The notes under the pieces were generated by a model. It was given only the letters and a program-made list of their open reading frames with translations. It ran no database searches and was not told where the DNA came from. Positions 11,201-20,371 of a DNA stretch of 64,000 nucleotides are shown one piece after another; the first letter of the stretch is position 1; the number at the start of each line of letters is the position of its first letter. Origin of the DNA: Pisolithus tinctorius (Eukaryota > Basidiomycota > Agaricomycetes > Boletales > Pisolithaceae); the NCBI GenBank assembly GCA_024663395.1, contig JANFAH010000001.1, positions 2,542,001-2,606,000 of the forward strand, in the 5' to 3' direction. The translations under genes and the position numbers were made by a program.

Positions 11201-12356
11201 GACCATGACACCAGCGTAAGCCCCTAACACCTACTCCGCCCTTTTCTGACATGTTCCTGCGCTTCTCTGCCCTCCTCCGACGTGTTCCCGCACTCCTCCG
11301 ACCCTCCCGACACATCTCCACACCTCTCCAAGGTCCCCTGTCCATGTTCTGACCAACTCCGCTCAACTCCACCCTAAGGTTGGTCACATGGGCTGTCGGA
11401 CTTGTGGCCCTGCATTCTAGATAGGGTTCCGCCCTCATGTCGGTTTTCTCCATTCTTCTGCTCCTTTGGTGTTTACCCTCTCTTCCTTGTTGTAGTAGTT
11501 TCCTTGTCTCAGTTAAGGTCCCCATCATCCCTACCCTCTATCCCTTGTGTCGGAAGGACTCTAACCCACTTTACACTTATTGGTTTACATTCCGTACTGC
11601 ACTGCCCTTGACCTACATCGTATATAAGGCCACATAGTACTCCGATGTAATCAGTATGAATATCGAATAAAGTCCCCACCTTCGACTCCCTCTCAGTCCC
11701 CTCCAGAGTTTTGTCTCCACTTCCTTTGAGTCCGCTCCACCTCTGAAATATGAGGGCTGAGCTCGCGCAAGGGGGCAGTGCACTAGCTGAACCCAACGCC
11801 CTCTCATCTGACCTCCGACCTCTGATCTCCAGCTCTGACTCCGACCTCAGCCTCCGAGACTTTCCTTCATACCCCTCCACTCACTGTTCGTCGAATATCT
11901 CATCACCCAGTGGTCGGATTCGCTTCGGACTTTGACCGCTGTACTCCGCAGCCCAACCCGCTCCAACTCCGCCCTAAGAAGGAGCCAGGGGTGTTGTCTG
12001 ACTTTGACAATGGTTCTCTCCATGGCAGAAGCTGAATACATATCAATGGTGAATGCAATGTGTGAAATCATATGGCTACGAAGCCTACTGAGTGAGCTAG
12101 ATCACCCACAATTAGAGGCTACAATGCTATACAGTGACAACCAATCAGCACTAGCAATCACAAAAAACATGCAATACCATCAAAGATCAAAACACTTTGA
12201 TACTAAAAATCACTTTATTTGCAACTGCACAAAGAGAGAAATGATTAACTTAAAATACTGTCCTATGGTCAAAATGATGGCCAATATCTTCACTAAAGCA
12301 TTAACCAGACCAAAGCATGAACATAATAGAGGAGCCTTGGGCATGACCCCGGCTTG
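8253..12356 (+). pseudogene. Copia-1 Pol: protease, integrase, RT, RNase H
   Basis: It is in frame with gag, with no frameshift and six further in-frame stops (TAA 8433, TGA 8481, 9684, 9945, 10146, 10701). The protease motif is DSATTSH near 8445. The integrase zinc-finger region is HFGHIG..NCEAC; the catalytic core is HMDVWG, RCDNGTEYINN and NSVAERFN (D,D,E). RT shows KWVF, RLVTRGYSQVLGMDY and the active site VWVDDLVLV. RNase H holds SDADFAND and, after the solo LTR, SMAEAEYISM and SDNQSALA. Removing LTR-B1 (11195-12009) and one TSD restores the reading CAC ATG GTT CTC. Pol ends just before the 3' LTR. Confidence 0.92.
11195..12009 (+). mobile_element. Solo LTR-B1 in Copia-1 RNase H
   Basis: An 815-bp LTR from TGTCATGACC to CTTTGACA with 5-bp TSD ATGGT (11190-11194 and 12010-12014). 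A TATA box (TATATAAGG, 11621) and AATAAA (11666) give the plus orientation. It is GC-rich with many CpGs, unlike the decayed sequence around it, so it is probably a recent insertion reduced to a solo LTR by recombination. A second copy is LTR-B2 (48600-49403, minus). Confidence 0.93.
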
Positions 12357-12364
12357 AGGGGGAG

Positions 12365-13714
12365 TGTAGAAATGCCAGCCTGCCATCACACCCAAATAAG
12401 GAAAGGATGATGTGCAGAGAGCACAGGATGTATGTCATAACCCCAAGAAGGGGATAAGCAAAATGAAAAGTACAAAGGTGGGAGTAGGGGCAGACATGCC
12501 CCAACAGACAAAATATCAAATGTATGATGTAGATATAAGGTAGCTACTGCAGGGGATAGAATCCCTATGAGATGAGAACATCACCTTGTCAACCCACAAT
12601 CTTGCCTGAACATACTGAGTGCTAAGCCAGCCATCCTTGCACACAAGCTTGCTCGTTGTGGGACACTACCTCTGGGTAGCATGCGAATAGGGGAAAGCTG
12701 TAGGGAAAATCCCTAGGCTCGACCCAACGGGTGCTGAGTAGGAAGGAGACGTAGAATGCGATGGTAGAGTCGGTCGAAGAGTCGAATGTGGGTCATGGAA
12801 TTTAATTCCACAGAGTCGAAGGAAGGGACAGACTTGCTTTTGAAATTCTGGACGACAATCTTGCACCAAGGAAGTAACTCTGAGACGAATTAAGTGCACG
12901 GGAGAGGCAAACGAGTACTAATGGAACAAGGACACAAAGACACAGTAGACACAGTAGACGCAAAGACACAGATACACAGCGGACACAGAGGACGTGAAGA
13001 CTCTTTGAACTCTTTAGACTCGCACTAGATGCAGAATGTGGGTCCCAAAAGAGATTATTCTCATTTTGTCGCTGAGGCGGGATTATATAGTACATGGATA
13101 GTAAGGTACTGATCAGAGAAATGTGGGGCGGGAGAAGCAAAACTCCGAAAAATAAAGGGGACAATGTGTCAGACGTCAAAGCCATACAGCAATGTGTGAA
13201 AACAAACTGTAAGGTAGTAACTGAGAAATACAACAGGAAAGATGGGTATCTTCCGACAGGGTGAGTGTATGCTGTACCATAGAGTGGAACGTGAAGGGTA
13301 GAGGCCGTAGGTAGAAAGGGGTTCTCACTTTGCGGAGAAAGGTTTGCAGGAAAGGAACAAGAGGGGTAACCGGAGTTTTTACTGATGATCTGCATGGTTT
13401 CCCAGCTACGTGGCGAGGCGAGGGTTGAAGCGGCACGACTGTGGAATTCCGGATAGACATATGTCAGGTTGATGTTGACACGGAATTTCGGGACGATGAC
13501 TGGTGTGTGTTATTGATGGACCAGGGAGCTCCGAAGGTTCGACAGGTGAGGCAGTGCATGAGGCAGATGGGATAATTCCGAAGACAATAGATGTGGATGG
13601 TAACAGTGGAATTTTGGTGTTGGCATCCCTATTTCGGCCTCAGGGAGTATACTACTCCCTACATCGTACCTAATTGTTGCCACATCAGTCATTGTGCACA
13701 CCACATCCCTTTCA
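12365..13714 (+). repeat. 3' LTR of Copia-1, split by solo LTR-A1
   Basis: The LTR starts TGTAGAAATGCC right after the purine-rich GAGGGGGAG. The two pieces, 12365-12656 and 13668-13714, add up to 339 bp, the length of the 5' LTR. It ends CCCTTTCA, followed by TSD CCTAT. Confidence 0.9.
12657..13663 (-). mobile_element. Solo LTR-A1 (Gypsy-A family) in Copia-1 3' LTR
   Basis: 1007 bp, TGTGGGACAC to CTCCCTACA on the plus strand. It aligns end to end with the 1002-bp 5' LTR of Gypsy-A (18286-19287) and takes its minus orientation. The flanking duplication is TCGT (12653-12656, 13664-13667); a fifth base differs (c/a). A TATA-like TACTATATAATC lies at 13081-13092 on the minus strand. CpGs are well kept, so it is younger than the Gypsy-A copy. 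Confidence 0.9.
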
Positions 13715-13954
13715 CCTATGGTCTTATATAACCAAATCACCCATTCCCAGTCATCCACAGTCAGCTGAGAGCACAGTCTAGCCATGCTTCCCATGTCACC
13801 TGAAGTGCACAGGAATGTTTTGCCTCACCCCAGCATTGAAACTAGTTGCACTGTGGTGAAAATGTACTGGTTAAAAGGTGTTTTGTTTGCTCATCATTTC
13901 CTGATGTGCTGGATTGACCTCCATGGCATTTCCAGCATTCTCAGTACTGATTAG

Positions 13955-14260
13955 TTGCAGAACATGTCAGGTATGGGTGGGGGAAACAGCACAGGGATGA
14001 CTGAAAGCAGATTTTTCAAGGGTTTGATTGTGTTGGACATATACCCTGATGACATTACTGTAGTGGGCACCAATATTTATGGGGATTACTCTGAGAAAAT
14101 GGCCCAGATGGGCCAGGAGGATGGTTTCATGAGTTGGGGTAGAAGAGGGAGCCTTGATGGACCCAATTCATTGTTTGGCATTGTTTGTATGATGACAAAT
14201 CATCAAATAGACCATGTGATATACCATGTAAGCATTAGTAAGCACCTCACAGCATTTTAA
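13955..14260 (+). CDS. 101-residue ORF in FB1 right arm, unknown function
   Basis: It encodes exactly the same protein as 6188-6493 in the opposite arm and reads outward towards the element end. Identity across two arms now 7.4 kb apart, in otherwise mutated surroundings, points either to recent formation of the palindrome or to arm-to-arm gene conversion. No family recognised. Confidence 0.4.
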   Translation: MQNMSGMGGGNSTGMTESRFFKGLIVLDIYPDDITVVGTNIYGDYSEKMAQMGQEDGFMSWGRRGSLDGPNSLFGIVCMMTNHQIDHVIYHVSISKHLTAF

Positions 14261-14509
14261 ACTTTGTTAAACTCAAAACTATGTAATCAAAACTTCAAGT
14301 CAAAAAACTGTCTGCATGACATGTCATTTTCAAATGGCTGCTATTCTATCAATTCCTATCCAAATCACTTGATTCATGGACCAATAGAAAGCCAAGAGTA
14401 AGTACCTTATTTCATACACTAATGGTTTAGGGCTAGGGTTAGGGGTTATTGCATTTAGTCATAACTAACATAAAACATACAAACATGTGGACAGTTTTTT
14501 GAGCCACTG

Positions 14510-14769
14510 TATCCATTGTCCTTTGCCCATTGCCAGAGTTTTTCTAGGTATTCACTGAGAAGTCTTTTCTCTGTGGCTGTGGGCTTCCAGGAGGAGTCTT
14601 TTCCCACTGAAGGGTCCTCTGGTTTCACATCCAAGCTGGACAGGTGTCCAATCAGCCCTTTTGAACTGATGGTCCATTCAACCCAAGCCTTGTAGTATAG
14701 CCAGTTGCTTGCATCTGCATTTGAGGTTGGGACTTGTAAGGAATGATCATCTTTTGCCATAGTGGGCAT
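14510..14769 (-). pseudogene. Copia-2 Gag N-terminus
   Basis: It starts at ATG 14769 (MPTMAKDDHSLQVPTSN) and contains the Copia gag start motif in the form ASNWLYYKAWVEWTI. FB1 interrupts it after KDNGY. The reading resumes at 5936 (IKQVIAVSLLE) once FB1 and one TA are removed. It lies 40 bp inside the primer site and 5' LTR. Confidence 0.85.
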
Positions 14770-14810
14770 TGTTGCTGTGTAATAACTCTTTCAGAATTAG
14801 AGTGTGAGAG

Positions 14811-14824
14811 TGGGGCTCATAACC
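14811..14824 (-). promoter_or_regulatory. Primer-binding site of Copia-2
   Basis: On the minus strand it reads GGTTATGAGCCCCA, abutting the 5' LTR. It is the same half-tRNA(iMet) type as in Copia-1, 3 and 4. Confidence 0.8.
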
Positions 14825-15014
14825 TAACAAAGGTATGAGTCTCAGTGCATGAAGTAGTCACTGAGGTGGAAAATAATGGTGTGGAAAATTTATAGTACCA
14901 TAGTTAGTAAGTGGGGTGACATTGGAATTTAATTCTGGAGGTTGGGGAGAAATTCTGAGCCCTCTGGGTGAAACTCTGAAGATGCTACTGTAATTCTGGA
15001 ATGCATTCTCATCA
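14825..15014 (-). repeat. 5' LTR of Copia-2
   Basis: A 190-bp LTR starting TGATGAGAATGC (minus strand), matching the 3' LTR at 1531-1720. Differences at the start (TGTCAAG against TGATGAG) are mostly transitions. Confidence 0.87.
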
Positions 15015-15019
15015 AAAAT

Positions 15020-16430
15020 TTCTTAGCACCTGTGTACAGCATTCCAGTTTTTGATGTATCTCCCCTGTTTCTGCAGATACCAACACCATTTCCACACTCA
15101 CTTGTGGTGCTCAGCTACATGATCCCACCCAAGAGGTGGGCATCCATCAAATGCCAAACACTCACCCAGGTTTGGTGGTACTGCTAATGAGTACCCAGGG
15201 TCCTGCTTTTTTTTCCTTTTTGAGAAATTTTATGCATCCTGCAGCATTTTCATTCCAAATGAGTTTCTATGATGTAGCTCTGCATTTTAGCCTTTATGAT
15301 AGCAGATGGACCCACCCAAATATGTGTTGTCTCTATCATTCTAGATAGTCAATTTGTGATATATCATTGCAATTTTGAGACTTATGAGTGATTTAACTTA
15401 CTAGTACCCAAACCCAGATTTGGCAATCAGCCATCCTAATATGCATCCAAGATCTAGATCAACACATCCATTTACTGTAAGGACATGTTCAACATGTCTT
15501 TCTTGATGTGCTCTTCCTCTCCAATCATCCATGTACCACACCACCCCATAGAGTGTCTCATCACTGGACATCAACTTGTAATGGATAACAATACTGTATC
15601 TCATAATCCCTCAGCACCATTTAACTCTTGGATTGCACATGAAAGGTCTTGACCAATGGATGCAATATTCAATCATAGAACTTTCCCCTTATCATATACT
15701 CCACCATTGCCACTGCATGGAGCTTCCCAAAGTGATGATGGACTTTCTGCCCCACAGTCAATGCAAGGCATTGTATGGAAAGCTTCCCCATTTGGGATGT
15801 TTGTGCCTGACATACAGCTCTCACATCTTCTATCTAATAACTCCCAGCTCTCCCTTGTCCAACAGCAAGCAACCCTGAGCTCCTTCTCCTGTGACCAAAT
15901 ATGTGATCTCTTGGAGATGGGGATGAGCAACACATTTTTTATTCTCTTTCAGCATAGACACTTGCTCACCCTTGTCATTGGTGGTTATCACATCCTCCAA
16001 TGCCCACACTGTAGCCAATCAGTCAAGACAAGCATTCAGAGTGCTGTCATACTCAAGGAAAGTGGCCATTTTACTGTGCTGACTAGTCATTACTGCTGCA
16101 AGCCTTGTATTGCTGCTGCTGCTGCCTGCAAGAACACCAAGCAACTTCTGCTGTCATAGATGAAATCAGTTCACCCACAATCACCTGGCACTTGGTGACC
16201 CCTTCCTTTATTATAAGGACAAGTTCCTTAGACTTGCTGTTATCTAATAGGTACAGTACATTCTTGATCCATTTTGATTTCTTTTCTCTGGCTGAATGGC
16301 TTCCTACAGACAACTTGAATGCCAAACATCATGGTCAGATGCTCCCCTGCACTGGTCAATTCTTCTGATTAGAAATTCACATCACTCCCTACCATCCTCA
16401 TGTCTTGGTCTCCCATTCTACTGGTTGAGT
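15020..16430 (+). mobile_element. Z0 remainder: LTR-Z-like, with a 167-codon ORF
   Basis: Bases 15020-15115 continue the LTR-Z homology broken at 1525 (GTGTACAGCATTCCAG, then GTGCTCAG). Beyond that I see no clear nucleotide match to LTR-Z. An open frame of 167 codons (15656-16159, plus strand) sits where LTR-Z has its U3 ORF and has the same direction relative to the LTR. A segment around VQQQATLSSFSCDQICDL loosely resembles LRQLQCNLLSSSLPDHIHD of LTR-Z; that similarity is by eye and weak. The right end of Z0 is not found. Confidence 0.45.
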
Positions 16431-16439
16431 CTGCTGGTG

Positions 16440-16790
16440 TCAAGTCCAGGCCTACTCTGACCAACTCCAATGCTTAACAGGGTCCGGGGAGAGGTGCAGA
16501 AGCAAGTCCAACACAGATAAACAGAACTCCAACTAGTGGAGGGTCAGCAGGAATGAAGTCCACTGAGACAGAGGTGGAATGGAGTGAGGGTGTTGGGTTT
16601 AGCTCATGTGCTACCCCCTTGCACAATCTCAGCCCTTGTATTTCAGAGGAAGAGACCAGATGGAAGATTGGAGATAACTCCAACAGACAGAAGACAGAGA
16701 AGACACAGAGTAGGAACTTGGGTGATATTTGTACTGAAGAACAGCAGAGTACTGTACATGCTTTGCCAGGCCAGAGCAACACTACATCAG
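16440..16790 (-). repeat. Diverged LTR-B-like fragment
   Basis: It shares a colinear stretch with LTR-B2 (48790-48975): GTTGGGTT.AGCT, CCCCCTTGC, CTCAGCCCT and GTATTTCAGAGG. It is heavily decayed and CpG-poor. Neither end is defined. Confidence 0.6.
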
Positions 16791-17014
16791 TCACAGAAAC
16801 TCCACAGGTCACAAACCCACATGAGCAGTTGACAGCAAACTTCATCAAATGTCTGCAAGTGCTAGAGGCAAGAGCTGAGGATGAGGAGTTTGAACTGGAG
16901 CAGTTCCACCAGCTGTTAGAGATGCTGGCAAGGCATGTATCACTGCAGATCAAGGCTGCTTGGGCCAGATGGGAGCAGTTGCAAAGGTTGAAGGATGAAC
17001 TCCAGGACCTGTAA
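16791..17014 (+). pseudogene. Fragment encoding a charged helical (coiled-coil-like) peptide
   Basis: The last part of a 153-codon open frame (from 16553) leaves the LTR-B homology and encodes a Glu/Leu-rich helix (LEARAEDEEFELEQFHQLLE, then WEQLQRLKDELQDL and a stop). It could be a gag piece or a captured gene end. I do not recognise the family. The first half of the frame is LTR sequence, so a true start is unknown. Confidence 0.3.
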
Positions 17015-17265
17015 ACAGCATACTAGTGTCTGCAGAATTTTTTTTGTACTTATACATTCTGAAAATGTAAGAGTCTTTCATGCATTGGTATTAGTACTAT
17101 GGTAAGTGAAGGAAAGTAGGGCCTTTGAAGGAAGAAGTGTCATGGATTTTTTTTTTTGACTTTAGTGACTGTTCTTTGTGAGCAGTGTGGTTTTCAATAT
17201 GAGATGACATGGGTATTGATAAAAGAAAGAATGGAGAAAGAAAAGAAAGGAAGTAAAGAGCAGGA
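17015..17265. other. AT-rich, A/T-run spacer
   Basis: No coding signal. It holds two T runs (17036, 17149) and a purine-rich stretch (17215-17265). It is probably decayed Gypsy-A internal sequence. Confidence 0.4.
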
Positions 17266-18240
17266 TGGACTACTCATCTGACTTGTCCAAAGGGATGCCA
17301 GTGAGCATAGGGTCTGGGAATGAATTGTCTTCAAGACAACCCAGGTCTTGTGTGGAAGCACCAGTCAGCTGGGTGACAATGTGTCAGAATTCTTGGACAT
17401 ATTTCCCAAGATCCTCCAGTGACTCCCTAGGCTTCTGAACCTGATGGTAGAGTACAGTTTCAAGGTTGGCTTTGGTATAGCAACAATCTTTCACTGAGGC
17501 ACCTGGATAGTAGTTCAGGAGTTCTTTGGAGAATGCATCCCAATCATTGAAGCCATCAGTTGCAGTGTCTAAGGTGGACCAAAATTCTGCCTCATTAATC
17601 AGCATAACAAATGACCCAGTGGATCTTATCTTTTCCAGAAACAAGACCAGCATCAAGACAGAGTTGTTCAACATCCTCAAGGTAATGGGTGATATCTTCA
17701 GTATGCCCAGAAAACCTTGGGGCTTTGTTGGAACCCCTGAGCAGCATATCTTTTGCTCCAGACATTATGCAAAGTGGTGCAGAGATCTGGATTGGAATTT
17801 GGGGAATGGGAGGTTCAGAATTCAAGAGGGACAAGGCAGGGGTGTTCTGTATGGGTATTTGAGTGGAAAGGGTGATAGTGGAATTTGCAATTAGGGAGTA
17901 GGAAGGAAGGAGAAGCTGTTCAGCAGCTAGCTCTGAATTGCTGGATGGTGAGGGTGATGAAGAAGTTAGTTCTGAGAGAGGCAAAAGTTCTTGATGCTTG
18001 GCAGGAGGAGCAAAAGGTTTGTCAAAGTCAAAACCTCCAGGAAACACTGGGTAAAACACTGGGGACTCTGGGCTCCAAAAGATCTCATCTAAACTGAGAT
18101 CTGAGTCTGATGAGTGTGGCTTGGAAATATCTCTAGGATCAGCTACTGGGATTAAGATTTCTGATGAAGAACTAGATAATCTGCAGAAGGGCTCTAGGAG
18201 CTCTTCAAGTTCAGTTCTTTGATGAGTGGGTCATAAGGAT
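17266..18240 (-). pseudogene. Gypsy-A Gag
   Basis: The frame on the minus strand has a Ser/Pro-rich N-terminus and a Gypsy gag core: KAPRFSGHTEDITHYLEDVE, GKDKIHWV, then after a frameshift near 17625 FWSTLDTATDGFNDWDAF, YYPGASV, YHQVQKPRESLEDLGKYVQEF. The same motifs occur in Gypsy-C gag (NNWDAF, LYPGCKG, QDDLGEYQQKF). Pol is missing to the left, so the element is truncated. It lies directly inside the 5' LTR at 18286-19287. Confidence 0.8.
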
Positions 18241-18285
18241 CTCCTTTCCAGATCTACAGACCCCTCATGGTGGGCTCCAAAACAT

Positions 18286-19287
18286 TGTGTGACATGACTT
18301 CTGGGAAGTGTGCAACTAGAGGAAAGCTGAAGGGAGAATTCCCTAGGGTCACCCCAAGAGGTGCTGTGTGGAAGGAGAAGTTGAGGGTTACCCTAGAAAG
18401 GGTGGGGAATATGTGCAAGGTGCATGGAATTTAATTCCAGAGGCTTGTTGATGTGTGAGCAACAGCAAGCTGGGTATATGGAATTTTGAGAGACAGATAT
18501 GTGATGAGAAGATGGAAGCTGAGTCAAGGGGTACACAAGGAAGGGCATGATAGACTAGTAAACACAGGTGGTGCAGGGAAAATTGGAGACACTGTAGATG
18601 CTGTAGACTCAATAGACACTTTTAGACTCTAAGAACTCTTGAACTTGTGAAACACACACAGATAGTGACTCCAAAAGTGGGTGGTATATTTCTGACATTA
18701 CAGCAGAATTATATAGTACAAGGGATGTAGGTACAAGTTGGAGTAAAGTGGGGCAGAAAAACTAAAAGACCAGAAAATAAAAGAAAGGATGACAGATGCA
18801 TGTGAAATGGTCTGGCAAGTGGTAAACAAGAGTAAAATGGGACAAAGGTAAGGGGGTATCTCAACAGAACAAGGGTACATGTACAGGTGAGGGGTGGAGC
18901 TGGCAGGAAGGTGGAAGTGCAGGAGGGCAGAGCCCACTGGCATGAAGACTGGCTTGTGGAATTTGGGGTGACAGGGGCAATCAGAGTTTTTTAGAGGTGA
19001 CTTGCATGGATGAGTGGTGATGTGGCTGGGTGGTGACTTGGCTACTGAATTTTGGACAACTCTGGGCAAATGTGGAATTTCTGGATCAGCTTATTGATGA
19101 CTGGGTGACATGCTGAAGGTCAGGAGAAACTCTGAAGGTGACAGGGGTTGGAAGGAAACATTAGGCTATGAGTGGGAAGAATTCTGAAAGCATCTGAAGG
19201 CATAGAGAAATAGGGGTTTGTTGCAGAGGCAGCAGAATTTAGTGACAGATTCCTGTTGCAGCCTCAGGGAGTATACAGCTCCCTACA
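18286..19287 (-). repeat. 5' LTR of Gypsy-A
   Basis: 1002 bp, on the minus strand TGTAGGGAGCTG to ATGTCACACA. It matches solo LTR-A1 along its length, but CpGs are mostly TG/CA here. It abuts LTR-Z copy A at 19288. The sequence after it on the minus strand (TTTTGGAGCCCACCATGAGG) is the likely primer site. Confidence 0.85.
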
Positions 19288-20371
19288 GTGCACTGATATC
19301 ACATTAGGGGGTGGCAATGCAAGTCAGATCTTGGTGGAGAAATCTCTGGACCAAAAGATTGGATGACAGATGGATGGTGTTTCCAGAAATGGATGGCATG
19401 AGTCAGGTGTCAAAGGGAGTAGGGCATTGGGGGTCTGTGGGGTAATGGGAGCATAGGCAATTGTGTCTCCCACCCATTCATCCTCTCAGCAAACTTCATG
19501 AATGGGGCTCTGATGGAGGAGAGGGAGAAGGGGGGACATCCTCTGCTGGGTCTTGCAGTAAAAAGGCAAGATGCACATCATACTTGTCATGGATGTGATC
19601 AGGGAGGCTGGAGAACAGTAGATTATACTGCAGCTGTCATAATGTGGGGAGAGTGATGGACAAGATTGGAATAAAGACAGTGCAGGGAGCAGGGAGGAAG
19701 GATCTGTATGCTTCATCAAGTGGAGAGACCAAAATGGTCACATAAGACCTTTGTAACTGAATGACAGACCTGAGGCAACCAAAGAATGTCCTTCTGGAAG
19801 TCATACTGACAAGGAGAACATGCTGACCAAGCTGCATGGGATGGGATAGGGCTGACAATGATGGAATGAACCAGGGGGCTTCACAACAGAAACTGGTGGG
19901 AACACCTGGCAGATACATGTAGCGACTTTCTCTGGAAAATGAGACAAGCAAAACAATCAACAAAGAGGTGGCCATATCTGATGGACTTAGCAAAATGAGC
20001 ATCTGATGAATGGAGTGCTGTAGAAATGCACAGGGTGTGAGGATCCTTTCCAAAATCAGAAGGCAGGATGGCATGGCTGAGCACTTTAAGCAAGTGTGTG
20101 AACAAAGTCAATATCTTTGGAAATGGTGGAGATACAATGAAAACCTGAATGCCATACACAGGCACTAAAAACCTTTGATGGGTGCTTTACTCACTTCCTC
20201 TTTCTCTTCAGCACTGGTGACTCATTCTTGTGTGAAGGATGACTGCTCACATCCAGCAGTCCTTCTACACATGAGGGCTTTAGTCTTCATCTGCATTCAT
20301 GGCACACAACTCATTGATGAGTTATGCAGAGTCAGCTGTAACCATCTCCACAACACCTTTGGTGTGTGACA
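19288..20371 (-). mobile_element. LTR-Z copy A, partial
   Basis: It matches the right 60 percent of LTR-Z (compare 34083-35206), ending CACCTTTGGTGTGTGACA. The left part is missing where it meets Gypsy-A; I could not find it elsewhere in the window. The U3 ORF is present in decayed form (20074-19637, minus; LGQHVLLVSMTSRRTFFG). Confidence 0.8.

Larger units (their letters stand above)
6727..13714 (+). mobile_element. Copia-1, LTR retrotransposon split by two solo LTRs
   Basis: A full-length Ty1/Copia element with TSD CCTAT (6722-6726 and 13715-13719). The 5' LTR is 339 bp (6727-7065). The 3' LTR (12365-13714) is also 339 bp once solo LTR-A1 and its duplicated site are removed. Gag-pol is one frame with in-frame stops, and RNase H is split cleanly by solo LTR-B1. 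Without nested elements it is about 5.2 kb. It inserted in the loop of FB1 and is therefore younger than FB1 and Copia-2. Confidence 0.93.
5939..14509. mobile_element. Palindromic TA-flanked element FB1, split by Copia-1
   Basis: The terminal inverted repeat CAGTGGCTCAAAAAACTGTC begins at 5939 and ends at 14509. TA flanks both sides (5937-5938, 14510-14511) and Copia-2 gag reads through when the element is removed. Left arm (5939 to about 6590) and right arm (about 13850-14509) are nearly perfect inverted copies. Subtracting Copia-1 with its TSD leaves 1578 bp. Each arm holds an identical 101-codon ORF. Terminal bases and TA target suggest mobilisation by a Tc1/mariner-type transposase; this is inference, as no transposase domain is visible. 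Confidence 0.88.
1531..15014 (-). mobile_element. Copia-2, LTR retrotransposon split by FB1
   Basis: A complete but dead Ty1/Copia element on the minus strand. Both LTRs are 190 bp (1531-1720 and 14825-15014). The TSD is aaaac/aaaat, one C to T apart. A polypurine tract abuts the 3' LTR and a half-tRNA primer site abuts the 5' LTR. Order on the minus strand is gag, zinc knuckle, protease, integrase, RT, RNase H, the Copia order. The element was hit in gag by FB1 (5939-14509), which carries Copia-1. Without the insert it is about 4.9 kb. Stops and frameshifts show it is inactive. Confidence 0.9.

Noticed and set aside
16105..16125. Short run of TGC triplets
   Set aside because: Four imperfect units only; not a notable microsatellite and no CRISPR-like spacing.
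16553..16790. First half of the 153-codon ORF as a protein
   Set aside because: This part aligns with LTR-B at the nucleotide level and is opposite to the LTR sense strand; only the later part (16791-17014) might be coding.
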